A stretch of DNA of 64,000 nucleotides from Limnohabitans sp. 63ED37-2 (GCF_001412535.1 NZ_CP011774.1:2475501-2539500), one strand, 5' to 3'; positions 9,462 through 17,909 are shown, numbered from the stretch's first letter. Notes: generated by a model from the letters alone, not told the origin. Program-made: numbers and translations.

Positions 9462-9890
9462 TCAGAAAGAAAAGTCCTTGAACACATCGGGCATGTCGCC
9501 CTGCATGGCCTGCGCCTCTTGCGCGTCATAGGTGGTCTTGTCCCACAACTCGAAGTGGTTGCCCATACCAAGCAGCATGGTGTCCTTGGAAATGCCAGCG
9601 GCTTGGCGCAACTCGGGCGAAATCAACACGCGCCCGGTGCCATCCATCTCGACGTCCATCGCATTGCCTAAAAAGATGCGCTTCCACCATTGGGCCGACA
9701 TGGGCAACTCGGCAATGCGGTCACGGAACTTTTCCCACTCGGGGCGGGGGAACACCATCAGACAACCATGCGGGTGCTTGGTGATGGTCAGCTGGCCCAG
9801 TGCCGTCGCGCTCAGGACGTCACGATGCCGTGTCGGCACTGACAAGCGCCCTTTGGCATCCAGACTCAGCGATGAAGCCCCTTGAAACAC
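9462..9890 (-). CDS. mraZ: Transcriptional regulator MraZ
   Basis: AbrB-fold DNA-binding protein that represses its own dcw operon in E. coli. I start at the GTG at 9890, which gives the family N terminus FQGASSLSLDAKGR after the initiator and 142 aa. Upstream in-frame codons to 9941 would run through the operator repeats. The protein holds the two tandem MraZ motifs (SLDAKGRLSVP and MDGTGRVLISPELR). It is the first gene of the operon. An AAGGG lies about 10 nt before the start. Confidence 0.93.
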   Translation of the reverse strand: MFQGASSLSLDAKGRLSVPTRHRDVLSATALGQLTITKHPHGCLMVFPRPEWEKFRDRIAELPMSAQWWKRIFLGNAMDVEMDGTGRVLISPELRQAAGISKDTMLLGMGNHFELWDKTTYDAQEAQAMQGDMPDVFKDFSF

Positions 9891-9928
9891 GGCGAAGACC
9901 CTTTGGTGTGAAAAAAGCACATCAGTGG

Positions 9929-9961
9929 CACCAAATCCCACTTAATTGCACTTTTTTGCAC
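9929..9961 (-). promoter_or_regulatory. MraZ operator: four GTG repeats at 10-bp spacing
   Basis: On the minus strand four GTG triplets fall exactly 10 bp apart (complements CAC at 9959, 9949, 9939 and 9929), with units GTGCA, GTGCA, GTGGG and GTGCC. MraZ is known to bind direct repeats of a TGGG/GTGG-type box spaced one helical turn apart just downstream of the mra promoter. The array lies 39 bp before the mraZ start. The function is inferred from that match. Confidence 0.75.
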
Positions 9962-9987
9962 TGTATCAGGAAACTGAGTCCAAACAA
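9960..9987 (-). promoter_or_regulatory. Possible Pmra promoter
   Basis: On the minus strand TTGTTT (9987-9982), a 16-bp spacer and TACAGT (9965-9960) form a weak sigma-70-like promoter immediately upstream of the MraZ repeats. This matches the arrangement in E. coli, where the operator lies next to the start point. Both hexamers deviate from consensus. Confidence 0.35.
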
Positions 9988-10177
9988 AGGGTGTAGATCG
10001 ATTTTTTTCAATGAAATCAAAGGCTTAGCGCTTCTTTTCAATCCTCCAATCGGCGTATTTTCTTTATGAATTAGACACTTACATGGCACAGTGCAAGTAA
10101 CATCTCAAGTGACAATAAACTCAAAAAATTTAAAAACAGTAAATTCAAAACAAGACCCACATCCCACCACGCACGCG

Positions 10178-10206
10178 AAAAAAAACCCCTGGGCAGGGGT
10201 TTTTTC
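10178..10206 (-). terminator. Rho-independent terminator after the dksA-like gene
   Basis: An inverted repeat AAAAAACCCCT / AGGGGTTTTTT with a GGGC loop ends at 10206. Read on the minus strand it lies about 27 bp after the dksA-like stop and ends in a T run. It also insulates the mraZ promoter region from that gene. The symmetry would let it act in both directions. Confidence 0.85.
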
Positions 10207-10232
10207 ACAATGGGATGTCAGGCAGACTGAAA

Positions 10233-11441
10233 TCAATCGCCAAACATCTTTTGTTTGAGTTCGCGCCGCTGCTGGGCTTCCAGCGACAAAGTGGCCGTTG
10301 GGCGGGCCAACAAGCGGCCCACACCGATGGCCTCGCCGGTTTCATCGCAAAAGCCGTAATCGCCCGCATCGATGCGCTGGATCGATTGTTCGATCTTCTT
10401 GAGCAACTTGCGCTCGCGGTCGCGCGTGCGCAGCTCCAAGGCATGCTCTTCTTCAATCGTGGCGCGGTCGGCAGGGTCAGGCACCACCACCGTGTCTTCG
10501 CGCAGGTGCTCGGTGGTTTGTCCCGCACTGGCCAAGATGTCCTGCTTGAGCAGGGTCAGCTTCAGGCGGAAATACGCCATCTGCTTGTCGTTCATGTACT
10601 CATCGTCGGACATGGCGATGATCTCGGCGTCCGACAGCTCTTCAACCTTTTTGGATTTCCAGTTGTTGGCCAGCTTGGGGTCCTTCTTGATGGGCGCAAA
10701 AGGCACCGCAACAGGTGCGGGTGCGGCGCTGGGCAAGAAACTGGACTTGGCCGCTGTGGAGGCCACGGCTGGCGGCAAGGAAGGCACGGTGATCTGGGCC
10801 AAACGGGCCGAAGGCCGTGTGGCGCGAACCAACTGTTCAGCCGCAGGTGCTGGGCTGACGGGGTTGGATTCGACGGGGACTTGGACTGATTCCACTTTGG
10901 TAAGACTCATGTTTTTCGTTTTGGGTATCTGGGCTGGCGGGGCAGCCGTTGCAGCTTTGGGTGCAGCAGACGATCGGGGTGGACTGGATGGCGCAGCCGC
11001 TTTGGATGCAGCGGCGGAGGCCGCAGCAGATTTGTCTTTCACGGCCTTGGCAGGCACAGCCGGTTTTGGCGTGGGCTTGGCTTTGGCAGCGGGTTTGGCA
11101 ACAGGTTTAGCCGCAGGTTTAGCCGCAGGTTTAGCCGCAGGTTTTGCAACGGGTTTAGCCACAGCTTTGGCAGCCACTTTGGCAACGGGTTTCACCGGGG
11201 CTTTGGCGCTGGGTTTGGCCGCTGGTTTCGCAGCCGCTTTGGCAGCAGGTTTAGCCGTCGCTTTCGTCGCTGGTTTCGCAGCCACTTTGGGAGCAGGCTT
11301 GGCCACCGCTTTGGATGCAGGTTTGGCAGCAGGTTTGGCCGCCGCTTGGGCAGTCACCACCTTGGCCTTGGCCGCGGTGGTGGTGGTTTTGGAGGCCACT
11401 GCAGATGGACCAGGGGGCTTTGTCTTGATCGGGGTCTTCAC
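10233..11441 (-). CDS. dksA: DksA-family RNA polymerase-binding protein with histone-H1-like N-terminal tail
   Basis: The C-terminal ~150 residues (about 255-402) are a DksA/TraR module, which binds the RNA polymerase secondary channel and works with ppGpp. The coiled-coil tip keeps the two Asp of PDPADRA (D322, D325). Only one of the four zinc-finger cysteines remains (C365, in FCDETGEAIG). Residues ~30-130 are tandem Ala/Lys/Pro units like bacterial histone H1 tails, followed by a Pro/Ala linker. At 402 aa it is far longer than the usual ~150. The GTG at 11441 has a strong SD (AGGAG, about 7 nt upstream). An internal ATG at 10910 (M178) lacks one. A TATAAC at 11540-11535 is a possible -10. 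Confidence 0.85.
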   Translation of the reverse strand: MKTPIKTKPPGPSAVASKTTTTAAKAKVVTAQAAAKPAAKPASKAVAKPAPKVAAKPATKATAKPAAKAAAKPAAKPSAKAPVKPVAKVAAKAVAKPVAKPAAKPAAKPAAKPVAKPAAKAKPTPKPAVPAKAVKDKSAAASAAASKAAAPSSPPRSSAAPKAATAAPPAQIPKTKNMSLTKVESVQVPVESNPVSPAPAAEQLVRATRPSARLAQITVPSLPPAVASTAAKSSFLPSAAPAPVAVPFAPIKKDPKLANNWKSKKVEELSDAEIIAMSDDEYMNDKQMAYFRLKLTLLKQDILASAGQTTEHLREDTVVVPDPADRATIEEEHALELRTRDRERKLLKKIEQSIQRIDAGDYGFCDETGEAIGVGRLLARPTATLSLEAQQRRELKQKMFGD

Positions 11442-11689
11442 GTCTTGTCTCCTAGCCGTGTCTAAGGGCAGACTTCTGACCGTCTGTCCCTGCGCAGCCG
11501 ACCCGAAACCTGTTCATATGCTTCTCAAACCCTTGTTATAGACCTTGTGGGGTTCGCCAACTCCGCCCAAAAGGCGGTGCCGTCGGCGGGCGATTGTAGC
11601 GACTAGAACGGTCAAAATTTGTCCGAGCTCGGATTAAAAGCCAGATCACACCCCAAGCACGCGCCAAGGCCTGCCCAAGGTGTAGACCT

Positions 11690-12781
11690 TCACACCAAGC
11701 ATTGCTCCAAGCCTTGCAGCAAGATGTCTTTGGGCAAATCGATGCCAATGAACACCATCTTGCTCATTTTGGTCTCGCCATCGGCCCACATGGGGCCCAA
11801 ATCGCTGCCCATGAGCTGGTGCACGCCCTGGAAAATCACCTTGCGCTCGGTGCCGCGCATGTTCAACACGCCCTTGTAGCGCAGCATGCGCGGGCCGTAA
11901 ATATTAACGATCGCCCCCAGAAAATCTTCCAGCTTGGCCGGATCAAAGGCTTTGTCCGAGCGGAAAACAAAGCTTTTCACATCGTCATCGTGGTGATGGT
12001 GGTGGCCCTGTTCATGGGCGTGCGAGGGGTGATCGCAGTGCTCACCATGTTCATGGTCATGCGCGTGCCCATGTTGGTGAGACGGGTGATCGCAATGTTC
12101 ATCATGTGCATGGTCGTGTCCGTCTTCTTTCAGGAAGTCTGGGTCGATGTCCAGTTTGGCGTTCAGGTTAAAGCCCTTCAGGTCGAACACCTCGGACAAA
12201 GCCACTTCGCCAAAGTGCACCACTTTTTGCGGGGCACGCGGGTTCATGTGTTTCAGGCGGTGCTGCAGGGCGTCCAGCTCTTGGGGCGACACCAGGTCGG
12301 CCTTGCTGATGAAGATCTGATCGGCAAAGCCCACCTGACGGCGTGCTTCTTGGCGGTCGTTGAGCTGCTGGGCGGCATGCTTGGCGTCCACCAGCGTCAA
12401 GATCGAGTCGAGCAAAAAGGTCTCGGCAATCTCGTCGTCCATGAAGAAGGTCTGCGCCACCGGGCCGGGGTCGGCCAAGCCGGTGGTTTCGATCACGATG
12501 CGGTCAAAGCTCAGCAAGCCCTTGCGGCGCTTGGCCGCCAGCAGCTGCAAGGTCACGCGCAGGTCTTCGCGGATGGTGCAGCAGATGCAACCATTGCTCA
12601 TCTGAATGATCTGCTCCTCGGTGTCCGAGACCAGGATGTCGTTGTCGATGTTCTCTTCGCCGAACTCGTTCTCGATCACGGCGATTTTCTGACCATGGGC
12701 CTCGGTCAGCACGCGCTTGAGCAAGGTGGTTTTGCCCGAGCCCAAAAAGCCGGTCAGGATGGTGGTGGGGATCAGGGCCAT
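11690..12781 (-). CDS. CobW/ZNG1-family GTPase (putative zinc metallochaperone) with His-rich loop
   Basis: COG0523 GTPase of 363 aa. It has the P-loop GFLGSGKTT at 11-19, the metal-binding GCICC motif at 64-68, an ETTGLADP switch near 98-105 and SKAD at 159-162. Residues 221-267 form a His/Asp-rich loop containing the unit EHCDHPSH twice (228-235 and 247-254). A C-terminal CobW domain follows. The family delivers metals such as Zn to client enzymes. The CxCC motif and His loop favour zinc, but no zinc-regulated neighbour confirms it. It stands alone between dksA and xerC. Confidence 0.88.
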   Translation of the reverse strand: MALIPTTILTGFLGSGKTTLLKRVLTEAHGQKIAVIENEFGEENIDNDILVSDTEEQIIQMSNGCICCTIREDLRVTLQLLAAKRRKGLLSFDRIVIETTGLADPGPVAQTFFMDDEIAETFLLDSILTLVDAKHAAQQLNDRQEARRQVGFADQIFISKADLVSPQELDALQHRLKHMNPRAPQKVVHFGEVALSEVFDLKGFNLNAKLDIDPDFLKEDGHDHAHDEHCDHPSHQHGHAHDHEHGEHCDHPSHAHEQGHHHHHDDDVKSFVFRSDKAFDPAKLEDFLGAIVNIYGPRMLRYKGVLNMRGTERKVIFQGVHQLMGSDLGPMWADGETKMSKMVFIGIDLPKDILLQGLEQCLV

Positions 12782-12900
12782 GGTGCGATTCCAGTTCAGG
12801 ACAAGAAAACAAGAGTTGGGGAGTGTAGCGACGAATTCAAGCGCCCCGCCTGCGCACCGGGCATGGCCTCACACCGCTGCCCAGTGGCCCGTGCGGGGCT

Positions 12901-13890
12901 TCACTTGCGTTTGGCGCGGGGGTGGGCCGCATCGTAGGTTTTGGCCAGGTGCTGAAAATCCAGACGCGTGTAGACCTGGGTGGTGCTGATGTTGGCGTGG
13001 CCGAGCAACTCTTGCACCGCTCGCAAGTCACCGCTGGACTGCAAGACGTGGCTGGCAAAAGAGTGACGCAACATGTGAGGGTGCACCGGGGTGGCCAGAC
13101 CCGCCAGCAAGCTGCGGCGCTTGAGGCGCTGCGCCACACCGCGGGGGGTGAGCCGCGTGCCGTGCCGACCGGGAAACAGCGCCAGCGCCACAGGGGACGC
13201 TCCTGGTGTGGGCTGCGTCAACATGCCCGGCAGCTGCGGCCGCACGGCCAGCCAATGCGTCAGCGCCTCGATGGCCGCACGCCCCAAAGGCACACTGCGG
13301 CGCTTGCTGCCTTTGCCCTGCACCTGCACCTCGGCGTTTTGCAAATCAACCCAACCACGACCGGCACGCGCAGCCTCGGTGCTGGCCACCACGTCCAGCC
13401 CGGTCAGTTCGGCCATACGCAGGCCGCAGCCGTACAGGAGCTCGACCATGGCCGCATCGCGGGCTTCCAGCCAGGGGTCGTCGTTGTCCTCTTCGTGCTC
13501 GGCCAGCTGGATCGCCTCGTCCACGCCCAGCGCCTTGGGCAGCGGCTTGGCCACACGCGGGGCCCGCACATCGGCCACCGGGTTGAGCGGAATCAGCCCC
13601 TCGCGCCCCAGCCAGGTGTAAAACCCGCGCCAGCCCGACAAGATCAGGGCAATGCCCCGCCCGCTGCGTCCCGCGCTGTGCATTTGGGCCACCCAGCGGC
13701 GGACATGGCCACTTTGCACCTGCAGCAAAGGCACACCCGATGCCGACGCCATGTCGGCCAGGCGGATCAAATCCAGTTGGTACAGGGTGCAGGTGCGCTC
13801 GGCCAGGCGTTTTTCAAAGCGCACATGCTCCAGGTAGCGGACGACCAGCGGGTCGGGGGCCGCTGCGTCCGGCATGGCCGCTTGCGACAC
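12901..13890 (-). CDS. xerC: Tyrosine recombinase XerC
   Basis: Chromosome-dimer-resolving recombinase acting at dif with XerD. The 329-aa protein has a SAM-like N-terminal DNA-binding domain (about 12-105) and a catalytic domain with R158 (GLRMAEL), K193, H272 and R275 (HMLRHSFA), H298 (LLGHAN) and nucleophile Y307. All catalytic residues are present. The start lies 3 bp after the DUF484 stop, giving the dapF-DUF484-xerC order known from other proteobacteria. That context argues against a phage integrase. Confidence 0.93.
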   Translation of the reverse strand: MSQAAMPDAAAPDPLVVRYLEHVRFEKRLAERTCTLYQLDLIRLADMASASGVPLLQVQSGHVRRWVAQMHSAGRSGRGIALILSGWRGFYTWLGREGLIPLNPVADVRAPRVAKPLPKALGVDEAIQLAEHEEDNDDPWLEARDAAMVELLYGCGLRMAELTGLDVVASTEAARAGRGWVDLQNAEVQVQGKGSKRRSVPLGRAAIEALTHWLAVRPQLPGMLTQPTPGASPVALALFPGRHGTRLTPRGVAQRLKRRSLLAGLATPVHPHMLRHSFASHVLQSSGDLRAVQELLGHANISTTQVYTRLDFQHLAKTYDAAHPRAKRK

Positions 13891-13893
13891 AGA

Positions 13894-14583
13894 TCAAGCC
13901 TGCTGCGCTTGCAGCACCGACAAGGCCGCGCCCGCCAGCTCGGCCAGGCGCTCGAGCAGGTCGGTGCCCATCTGGCTGTTGAAGCGCTGGGCATCGGGTG
14001 AAGCCAGAACCAGCAAACCAAAGGAGGGCTGCCCAGGGGCCGCACGCAAAGCCAACAGGGCCAAGGATGCAGCCTGGTTGGGCTCATCCAACCACTGCAC
14101 GGCTTCGTAACCCGAGTTAGGACCCACATAAGGTCGGTCGAGTGAGGTGGCCAGTGTCTGCACCGCCTCGGTCACGCCTTGTGCATAGGCCGCTTGCGCA
14201 TGTTCGGCCTGCAGCGACCACAAGCGCAAAGCCACTTGCGGCACCTGAAAAAGTTCGCGGATGTTCTCGACCGCCGATGCGGCCAGCTGGTCTTGCGGCG
14301 TCACCAACAATTCGCACGACCAGCGGTGCAGCTTGTCGGTCAAGATCATGTTCTCGTTGCCGTGCCGGATCATGTCCATGATGCGGTGCTCCAAACCCTT
14401 GATCTTGTCGCGCAGCATTTGCGCCTGGCGCTCTTGCAGGCCCACCGCGCGGTGGCTTTGCGGGTGGGTGAGCTGCACGGTGGCCAAGAGCGAGGCGTGG
14501 CGCTCGAAAAAGTCCGGCGTGTTCACCAAATAGTCGGCGATGTCGTCTTCGGTGATCGGACTCATGGGTTCAGGCGTGGTCAT
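13894..14583 (-). CDS. DUF484 family protein
   Basis: A 229-aa cytoplasmic protein of the DUF484 family, which has a GAF-like fold and unknown biochemical role. Visible landmarks are ITEDDIADYLVNTPDFFERH near the N terminus, a helix with a QERQAQMLRDKIKGLEHRI-type stretch, and a C-terminal GAF-like half (SFGLLVLASPDAQRF). It is consistently found next to xerC and dapF. Here it sits 24 bp after dapF and 3 bp before xerC. Confidence 0.85.
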   Translation of the reverse strand: MTTPEPMSPITEDDIADYLVNTPDFFERHASLLATVQLTHPQSHRAVGLQERQAQMLRDKIKGLEHRIMDMIRHGNENMILTDKLHRWSCELLVTPQDQLAASAVENIRELFQVPQVALRLWSLQAEHAQAAYAQGVTEAVQTLATSLDRPYVGPNSGYEAVQWLDEPNQAASLALLALRAAPGQPSFGLLVLASPDAQRFNSQMGTDLLERLAELAGAALSVLQAQQA

Positions 14584-14607
14584 GCGGGGCTCCAGAAATT
14601 CAAAAGG

Positions 14608-15477
14608 TCAAAGTGAGTCAGGCACATCGATGCTGCCCTCAAAAACAGAAGTGGCCGGGCCGGTCATCAAGACCGGGCTGTCGGCCTGGCCCGCCCACTC
14701 GATGGTGAGCATGCCGCCCAGGGCCTGCACGTCCACACGCGCGTCCAGCCAGCCTTGGCGAATGCCAGCCACCACCGCAGCGCAGGCTCCGGTGCCGCAA
14801 GCCAGCGTCTCACCCGCGCCGCGCTCAAACACCCGCAGCTTGATCTGGCTGCGCGAGACGATCTGCATGAAGCCCGCGTTCACCCGATTCGGAAAGGCAG
14901 GGTGGTTTTCGATCAGCGGCCCCTGGGCCAGCACCGGGAAAGTGTCCACGTTGTCCACACGCTGCACCGCATGGGGATTGCCCATGGACACCACACCCAC
15001 ACGGGCAATGCCCCACTCGCCCAGCGCCAAATCGAACACGGGCCAGCCATTGACCTGGTCGCTGATGAGGCCGATGGGGTTGAAGGGCACAAGCGCCCAG
15101 TCAAAGACGGGGGCACCCATGTCGACGGTGACGCGGCCATCGGGGTTCATGCGCAGCTCGATCTCGCCTTGCTGCACCTTCACGCGCACGGTGCTTTTGT
15201 CGGTCAAGCCCTTGTCGCGCACATAGCGCACAAAGCAACGGGCCCCGTTGCCGCAGTGCTCAACCTCGCCGCCATCGGCGTTGTGGATCACGTATTCAAA
15301 GTCCAGCCCAGTTGCGGGCGATGGCCGCACTGAGAGGATCTGGTCGGCCCCCACGCCAAAGTGGCGATCGGCCAGAAAGCGGTATTGGGCCGTGCTCAGG
15401 CCCAAGCGGCCTTGCGTCTCGTCGAGCACGACAAAATCGTTGCCGGCCCCTTGCATCTTGGTAAAGCGAATGTGCAT
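14608..15477 (-). CDS. dapF: Diaminopimelate epimerase DapF
   Basis: Converts LL-DAP to meso-DAP for lysine synthesis and for MurE. The 289-aa protein begins MHIRFTKMQGAGNDF, and the two catalytic cysteines are C75 (EHCGNGARC) and C227 (LACGTGAC). The ATG at 15477 is chosen because it begins the conserved N terminus. A longer open frame to 15549 would overlap the divergent NUDIX-MBL gene. It heads the dapF-DUF484-xerC operon; only 61 bp separate it from the divergent gene. Confidence 0.96.
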   Translation of the reverse strand: MHIRFTKMQGAGNDFVVLDETQGRLGLSTAQYRFLADRHFGVGADQILSVRPSPATGLDFEYVIHNADGGEVEHCGNGARCFVRYVRDKGLTDKSTVRVKVQQGEIELRMNPDGRVTVDMGAPVFDWALVPFNPIGLISDQVNGWPVFDLALGEWGIARVGVVSMGNPHAVQRVDNVDTFPVLAQGPLIENHPAFPNRVNAGFMQIVSRSQIKLRVFERGAGETLACGTGACAAVVAGIRQGWLDARVDVQALGGMLTIEWAGQADSPVLMTGPATSVFEGSIDVPDSL

Positions 15478-15538
15478 GGCCGCGATTATCGCCTTTGGCA
15501 CACACGGGCAGCAGCCCCAAGTCCCCCGATAATGGGGC

Positions 15539-17185
15539 ATGGCACGCACCTCCCAACTCCTCTACCCCCAACGTGAACCTGCGCCCCTGCGCCCAGCCGC
15601 CACCGTGCTGCTGCTGCGCGACGGGCCACAAGGCATCGAAGTGCTGATGACCCGCCGCTCCATGACGGCCAGTTTCGCGCCCGGCGCCTATGTGTTCCCG
15701 GGCGGCGGCATCGACGCGGCCGATGCCCAGGCGCACGGCATGGCGCAGCGCCGCCCCACGCAAAGCGACCTGCACCTGACGCAAGCCATTGCGGCCATCC
15801 GCGAGAGCTTTGAAGAGCTGGGCGTTTTGTTCGCCCGCCATGCCGAAGGGCGCTGGGCCGATGCGCTTGACATTGCGGCCATCGACCGCAAAGGCCCTTT
15901 TGCGTCCCAATGCCAAGCCCGCGGCTTGAGCCTCGCTGCCGAGCAGGTCTTTGTGCTGGCCCACTGGATCACCGACCGCGACCTGCCGCGCCGCTTTGAT
16001 GTGCCCTTTTTGGTGGCCCGCATGCCCGAAGGCCAAACCCCGGTGGCCGACGAATCCGAGCAGTTCGAGCCGGTTTGGGTGCGCCCAGCCGACGCGCTGG
16101 CCCGGCACGAAGCGGGTGATTTTTTCATGGTCTACCCCACCATCCGCACGCTGGAGCGCCTCAAAGCCTTTGCCAATGTGGAGGCGGTGCTGCAGGCCTG
16201 CGCCGTGAACGACGAACCGCTGTGGACCAGTTGCCCCCGTGCCGGTTGGCTGGCGGGCAACGAAGCGCGTTACATGGAGCACGAAGCCCCCTTTGGCGAG
16301 CTGGCCCTGGTCAGCCCAGATGGGCAAATCCAGCACCATCTGGACTGGCAGACCGACCAGGCCGTGCCGCTGCTGCAAAACGTCCAGCGCCTGACCGCCC
16401 CCAATCCCGGCGTGATGACCGGCCCCGGCACCAACAGCTATTTGGTGGGCGACCCGAACACCGGCTACATCGCCATCGACCCCGGCCCGGCCGACAACGA
16501 CCACCTGCAACGCATCTGGCGTGCCGCAGGCGGGCAAATCAAAGCCATCGTCTGCACCCACTCCCACCCGGACCACTCGCCCGGTGCAGCCCCGCTGCAG
16601 GCGCTGTGCACAAACAAACCACCCATCCTGGGCCTGGCCTCGCGCCCCACCGCCCGCGCCAACAGCCGCTTCACGCCCGAGCGCGAACTGGCCGATGGCG
16701 AAAAACTGGTGCTGCAAGGCACGAGCGCCCAAGGCGACATCACCCACACCCTGCGCGTGGTCCACACGCCCGGCCACGCGGCCAACCACCTGTGCCTGGT
16801 GCTCGAAGAGGACGGCCTGCTGTTTTCGGGCGACCATGTGCTCAACGGCAGCACCACCGTGATCGACCCGCCCGACGGCCACATGGGCGACTACCTGGCT
16901 TCGCTGGACAAACTGGCCGCCGCTTGCCAGGCCGGGAGCATTGAATTCATCTTGCCCGCGCACGGCCATGTGCTGGGTTTTGCCCACCAAGCCATCACCT
17001 ACCTGAAGGCGCATCGCTTGAAGCGCGAAGCCAAAATCGCCGCCGCCATGCAGGCCCTGCCCCAAGGCAGCTTGCAAGAGTGGGTGGAAAAAGCTTATGA
17101 CGACGTGCCACCCCGCCTGTGGCCTGTGGCGGCCCGATCCCTGCAAGCGCATGTGGACCACATCCGCGAACAAGCGCTGTCTTGA
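15539..17185 (+). CDS. NUDIX hydrolase fused to metallo-beta-lactamase domain (LACTB2-like)
   Basis: A 548-aa two-domain protein. Residues ~15-215 are a NUDIX fold with PGGGID at 54-59 and RESFEELG at 88-95. The long spacing resembles the NUDT7/NUDT19-type coenzyme-A NUDIX box. Residues ~285-490 are a metallo-beta-lactamase domain with HSHPDH at 341-346, HTPGHAANH and GDH, followed by a helical tail typical of LACTB2-like enzymes. Both active sites look complete. Substrates are unknown; hydrolysis of CoA thioesters or nucleotide derivatives is plausible. The long antisense frame here is a shadow. Confidence 0.85.
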   Translation: MARTSQLLYPQREPAPLRPAATVLLLRDGPQGIEVLMTRRSMTASFAPGAYVFPGGGIDAADAQAHGMAQRRPTQSDLHLTQAIAAIRESFEELGVLFARHAEGRWADALDIAAIDRKGPFASQCQARGLSLAAEQVFVLAHWITDRDLPRRFDVPFLVARMPEGQTPVADESEQFEPVWVRPADALARHEAGDFFMVYPTIRTLERLKAFANVEAVLQACAVNDEPLWTSCPRAGWLAGNEARYMEHEAPFGELALVSPDGQIQHHLDWQTDQAVPLLQNVQRLTAPNPGVMTGPGTNSYLVGDPNTGYIAIDPGPADNDHLQRIWRAAGGQIKAIVCTHSHPDHSPGAAPLQALCTNKPPILGLASRPTARANSRFTPERELADGEKLVLQGTSAQGDITHTLRVVHTPGHAANHLCLVLEEDGLLFSGDHVLNGSTTVIDPPDGHMGDYLASLDKLAAACQAGSIEFILPAHGHVLGFAHQAITYLKAHRLKREAKIAAAMQALPQGSLQEWVEKAYDDVPPRLWPVAARSLQAHVDHIREQALS

Positions 17186-17213
17186 TTCGCTTTAAGCATT
17201 TTTGAAAGCACCG

Positions 17214-17909
17214 ATGATTTCCTCTGAAGAAGGCATTCGCCTGGCCAAACGCGTGGCCGCCGAGCAAAACTGCTCGCGCCGCGAAGCCGAAGCCCTGATC
17301 GTGGCCGGTGGCGTGCAGGTCGGGGGCAAAGTCGTGACCGATCCGGCCCGGCGAGTGCGTGAAGAACAAACCGTGTTGGTGAACCGCCTCATTTCCATGG
17401 CGGCACTCGCCCCCATGACCCTGTTGCTGTTCAAACCTGCGCACCGGGTGGCCAACCTGGCCTGGCTGCAAGACACCGTGGGGCTCAAAGCCCCCCAACC
17501 TGGCCTGTGGGGCCCCGAGCGCCTGGCCAAGATGCAAATGCCCCTGCCATTGGCCAAACCTGCCAGCGGTTTGTGCATCTTCACGGATGACGTGGGCGTG
17601 CTGCGCCACCTGGAAGACCGCCGCAGCCCCATGGAGCAGGAATGGATGGCCACCGTGAGCGGCGAGGTGCCAGAGGGCCTGATCAAGGCCCTGAACGGCC
17701 CGGGCATCCGCGCCAGCATCAACCGCCAAACCGACTCCCTCACGGTGCTGCGCATCGCGGGCAAAGACATCGATGGACTGGGCTTGGGCCGTTGGCTCGA
17801 CGAAAAGTGCCCCCTGCAGGACCTGCGCCGCCAGCGCGTGGGCCGCATCGGTTTAGCCCCCCTGGAGCCGGGGCAATGGCGGCAAACAGAAGGACATGAA
17901 AGGTTTTAA
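17214..17909 (+). CDS. RsuA/RluB-type pseudouridine synthase homologue, catalytic Asp not conserved
   Basis: Residues 1-50 form an S4 RNA-binding domain (AEQNCSRREAEALI, then a GGVQVGG turn). The rest aligns with RsuA/RluB/RluF synthases. The family's catalytic block RLD..T(S/T)GL is here AKPASGLCIFTDD, so the invariant Asp is missing and no nearby residue clearly replaces it. The protein keeps the S4 domain and may bind RNA without catalysis. I chose the ATG at 17214 over a TTG at 17202, giving 231 aa. It lies 28 bp after the NUDIX-MBL gene on the same strand. Confidence 0.75.
   Translation: MISSEEGIRLAKRVAAEQNCSRREAEALIVAGGVQVGGKVVTDPARRVREEQTVLVNRLISMAALAPMTLLLFKPAHRVANLAWLQDTVGLKAPQPGLWGPERLAKMQMPLPLAKPASGLCIFTDDVGVLRHLEDRRSPMEQEWMATVSGEVPEGLIKALNGPGIRASINRQTDSLTVLRIAGKDIDGLGLGRWLDEKCPLQDLRRQRVGRIGLAPLEPGQWRQTEGHERF

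Noticed and set aside
11104..11144. CRISPR-like repeats
   Set aside because: These are direct tandem 12-bp coding repeats for KPAA units, with no spacers.
12901..13890. Phage or island integrase
   Set aside because: The recombinase sits in the dapF-DUF484-xerC order, with no att repeats, tRNA edge or phage genes nearby.
15296..17173. 625-aa minus-strand open frame
   Set aside because: Antisense to the NUDIX-MBL gene, whose motifs are clear; it also overlaps dapF.
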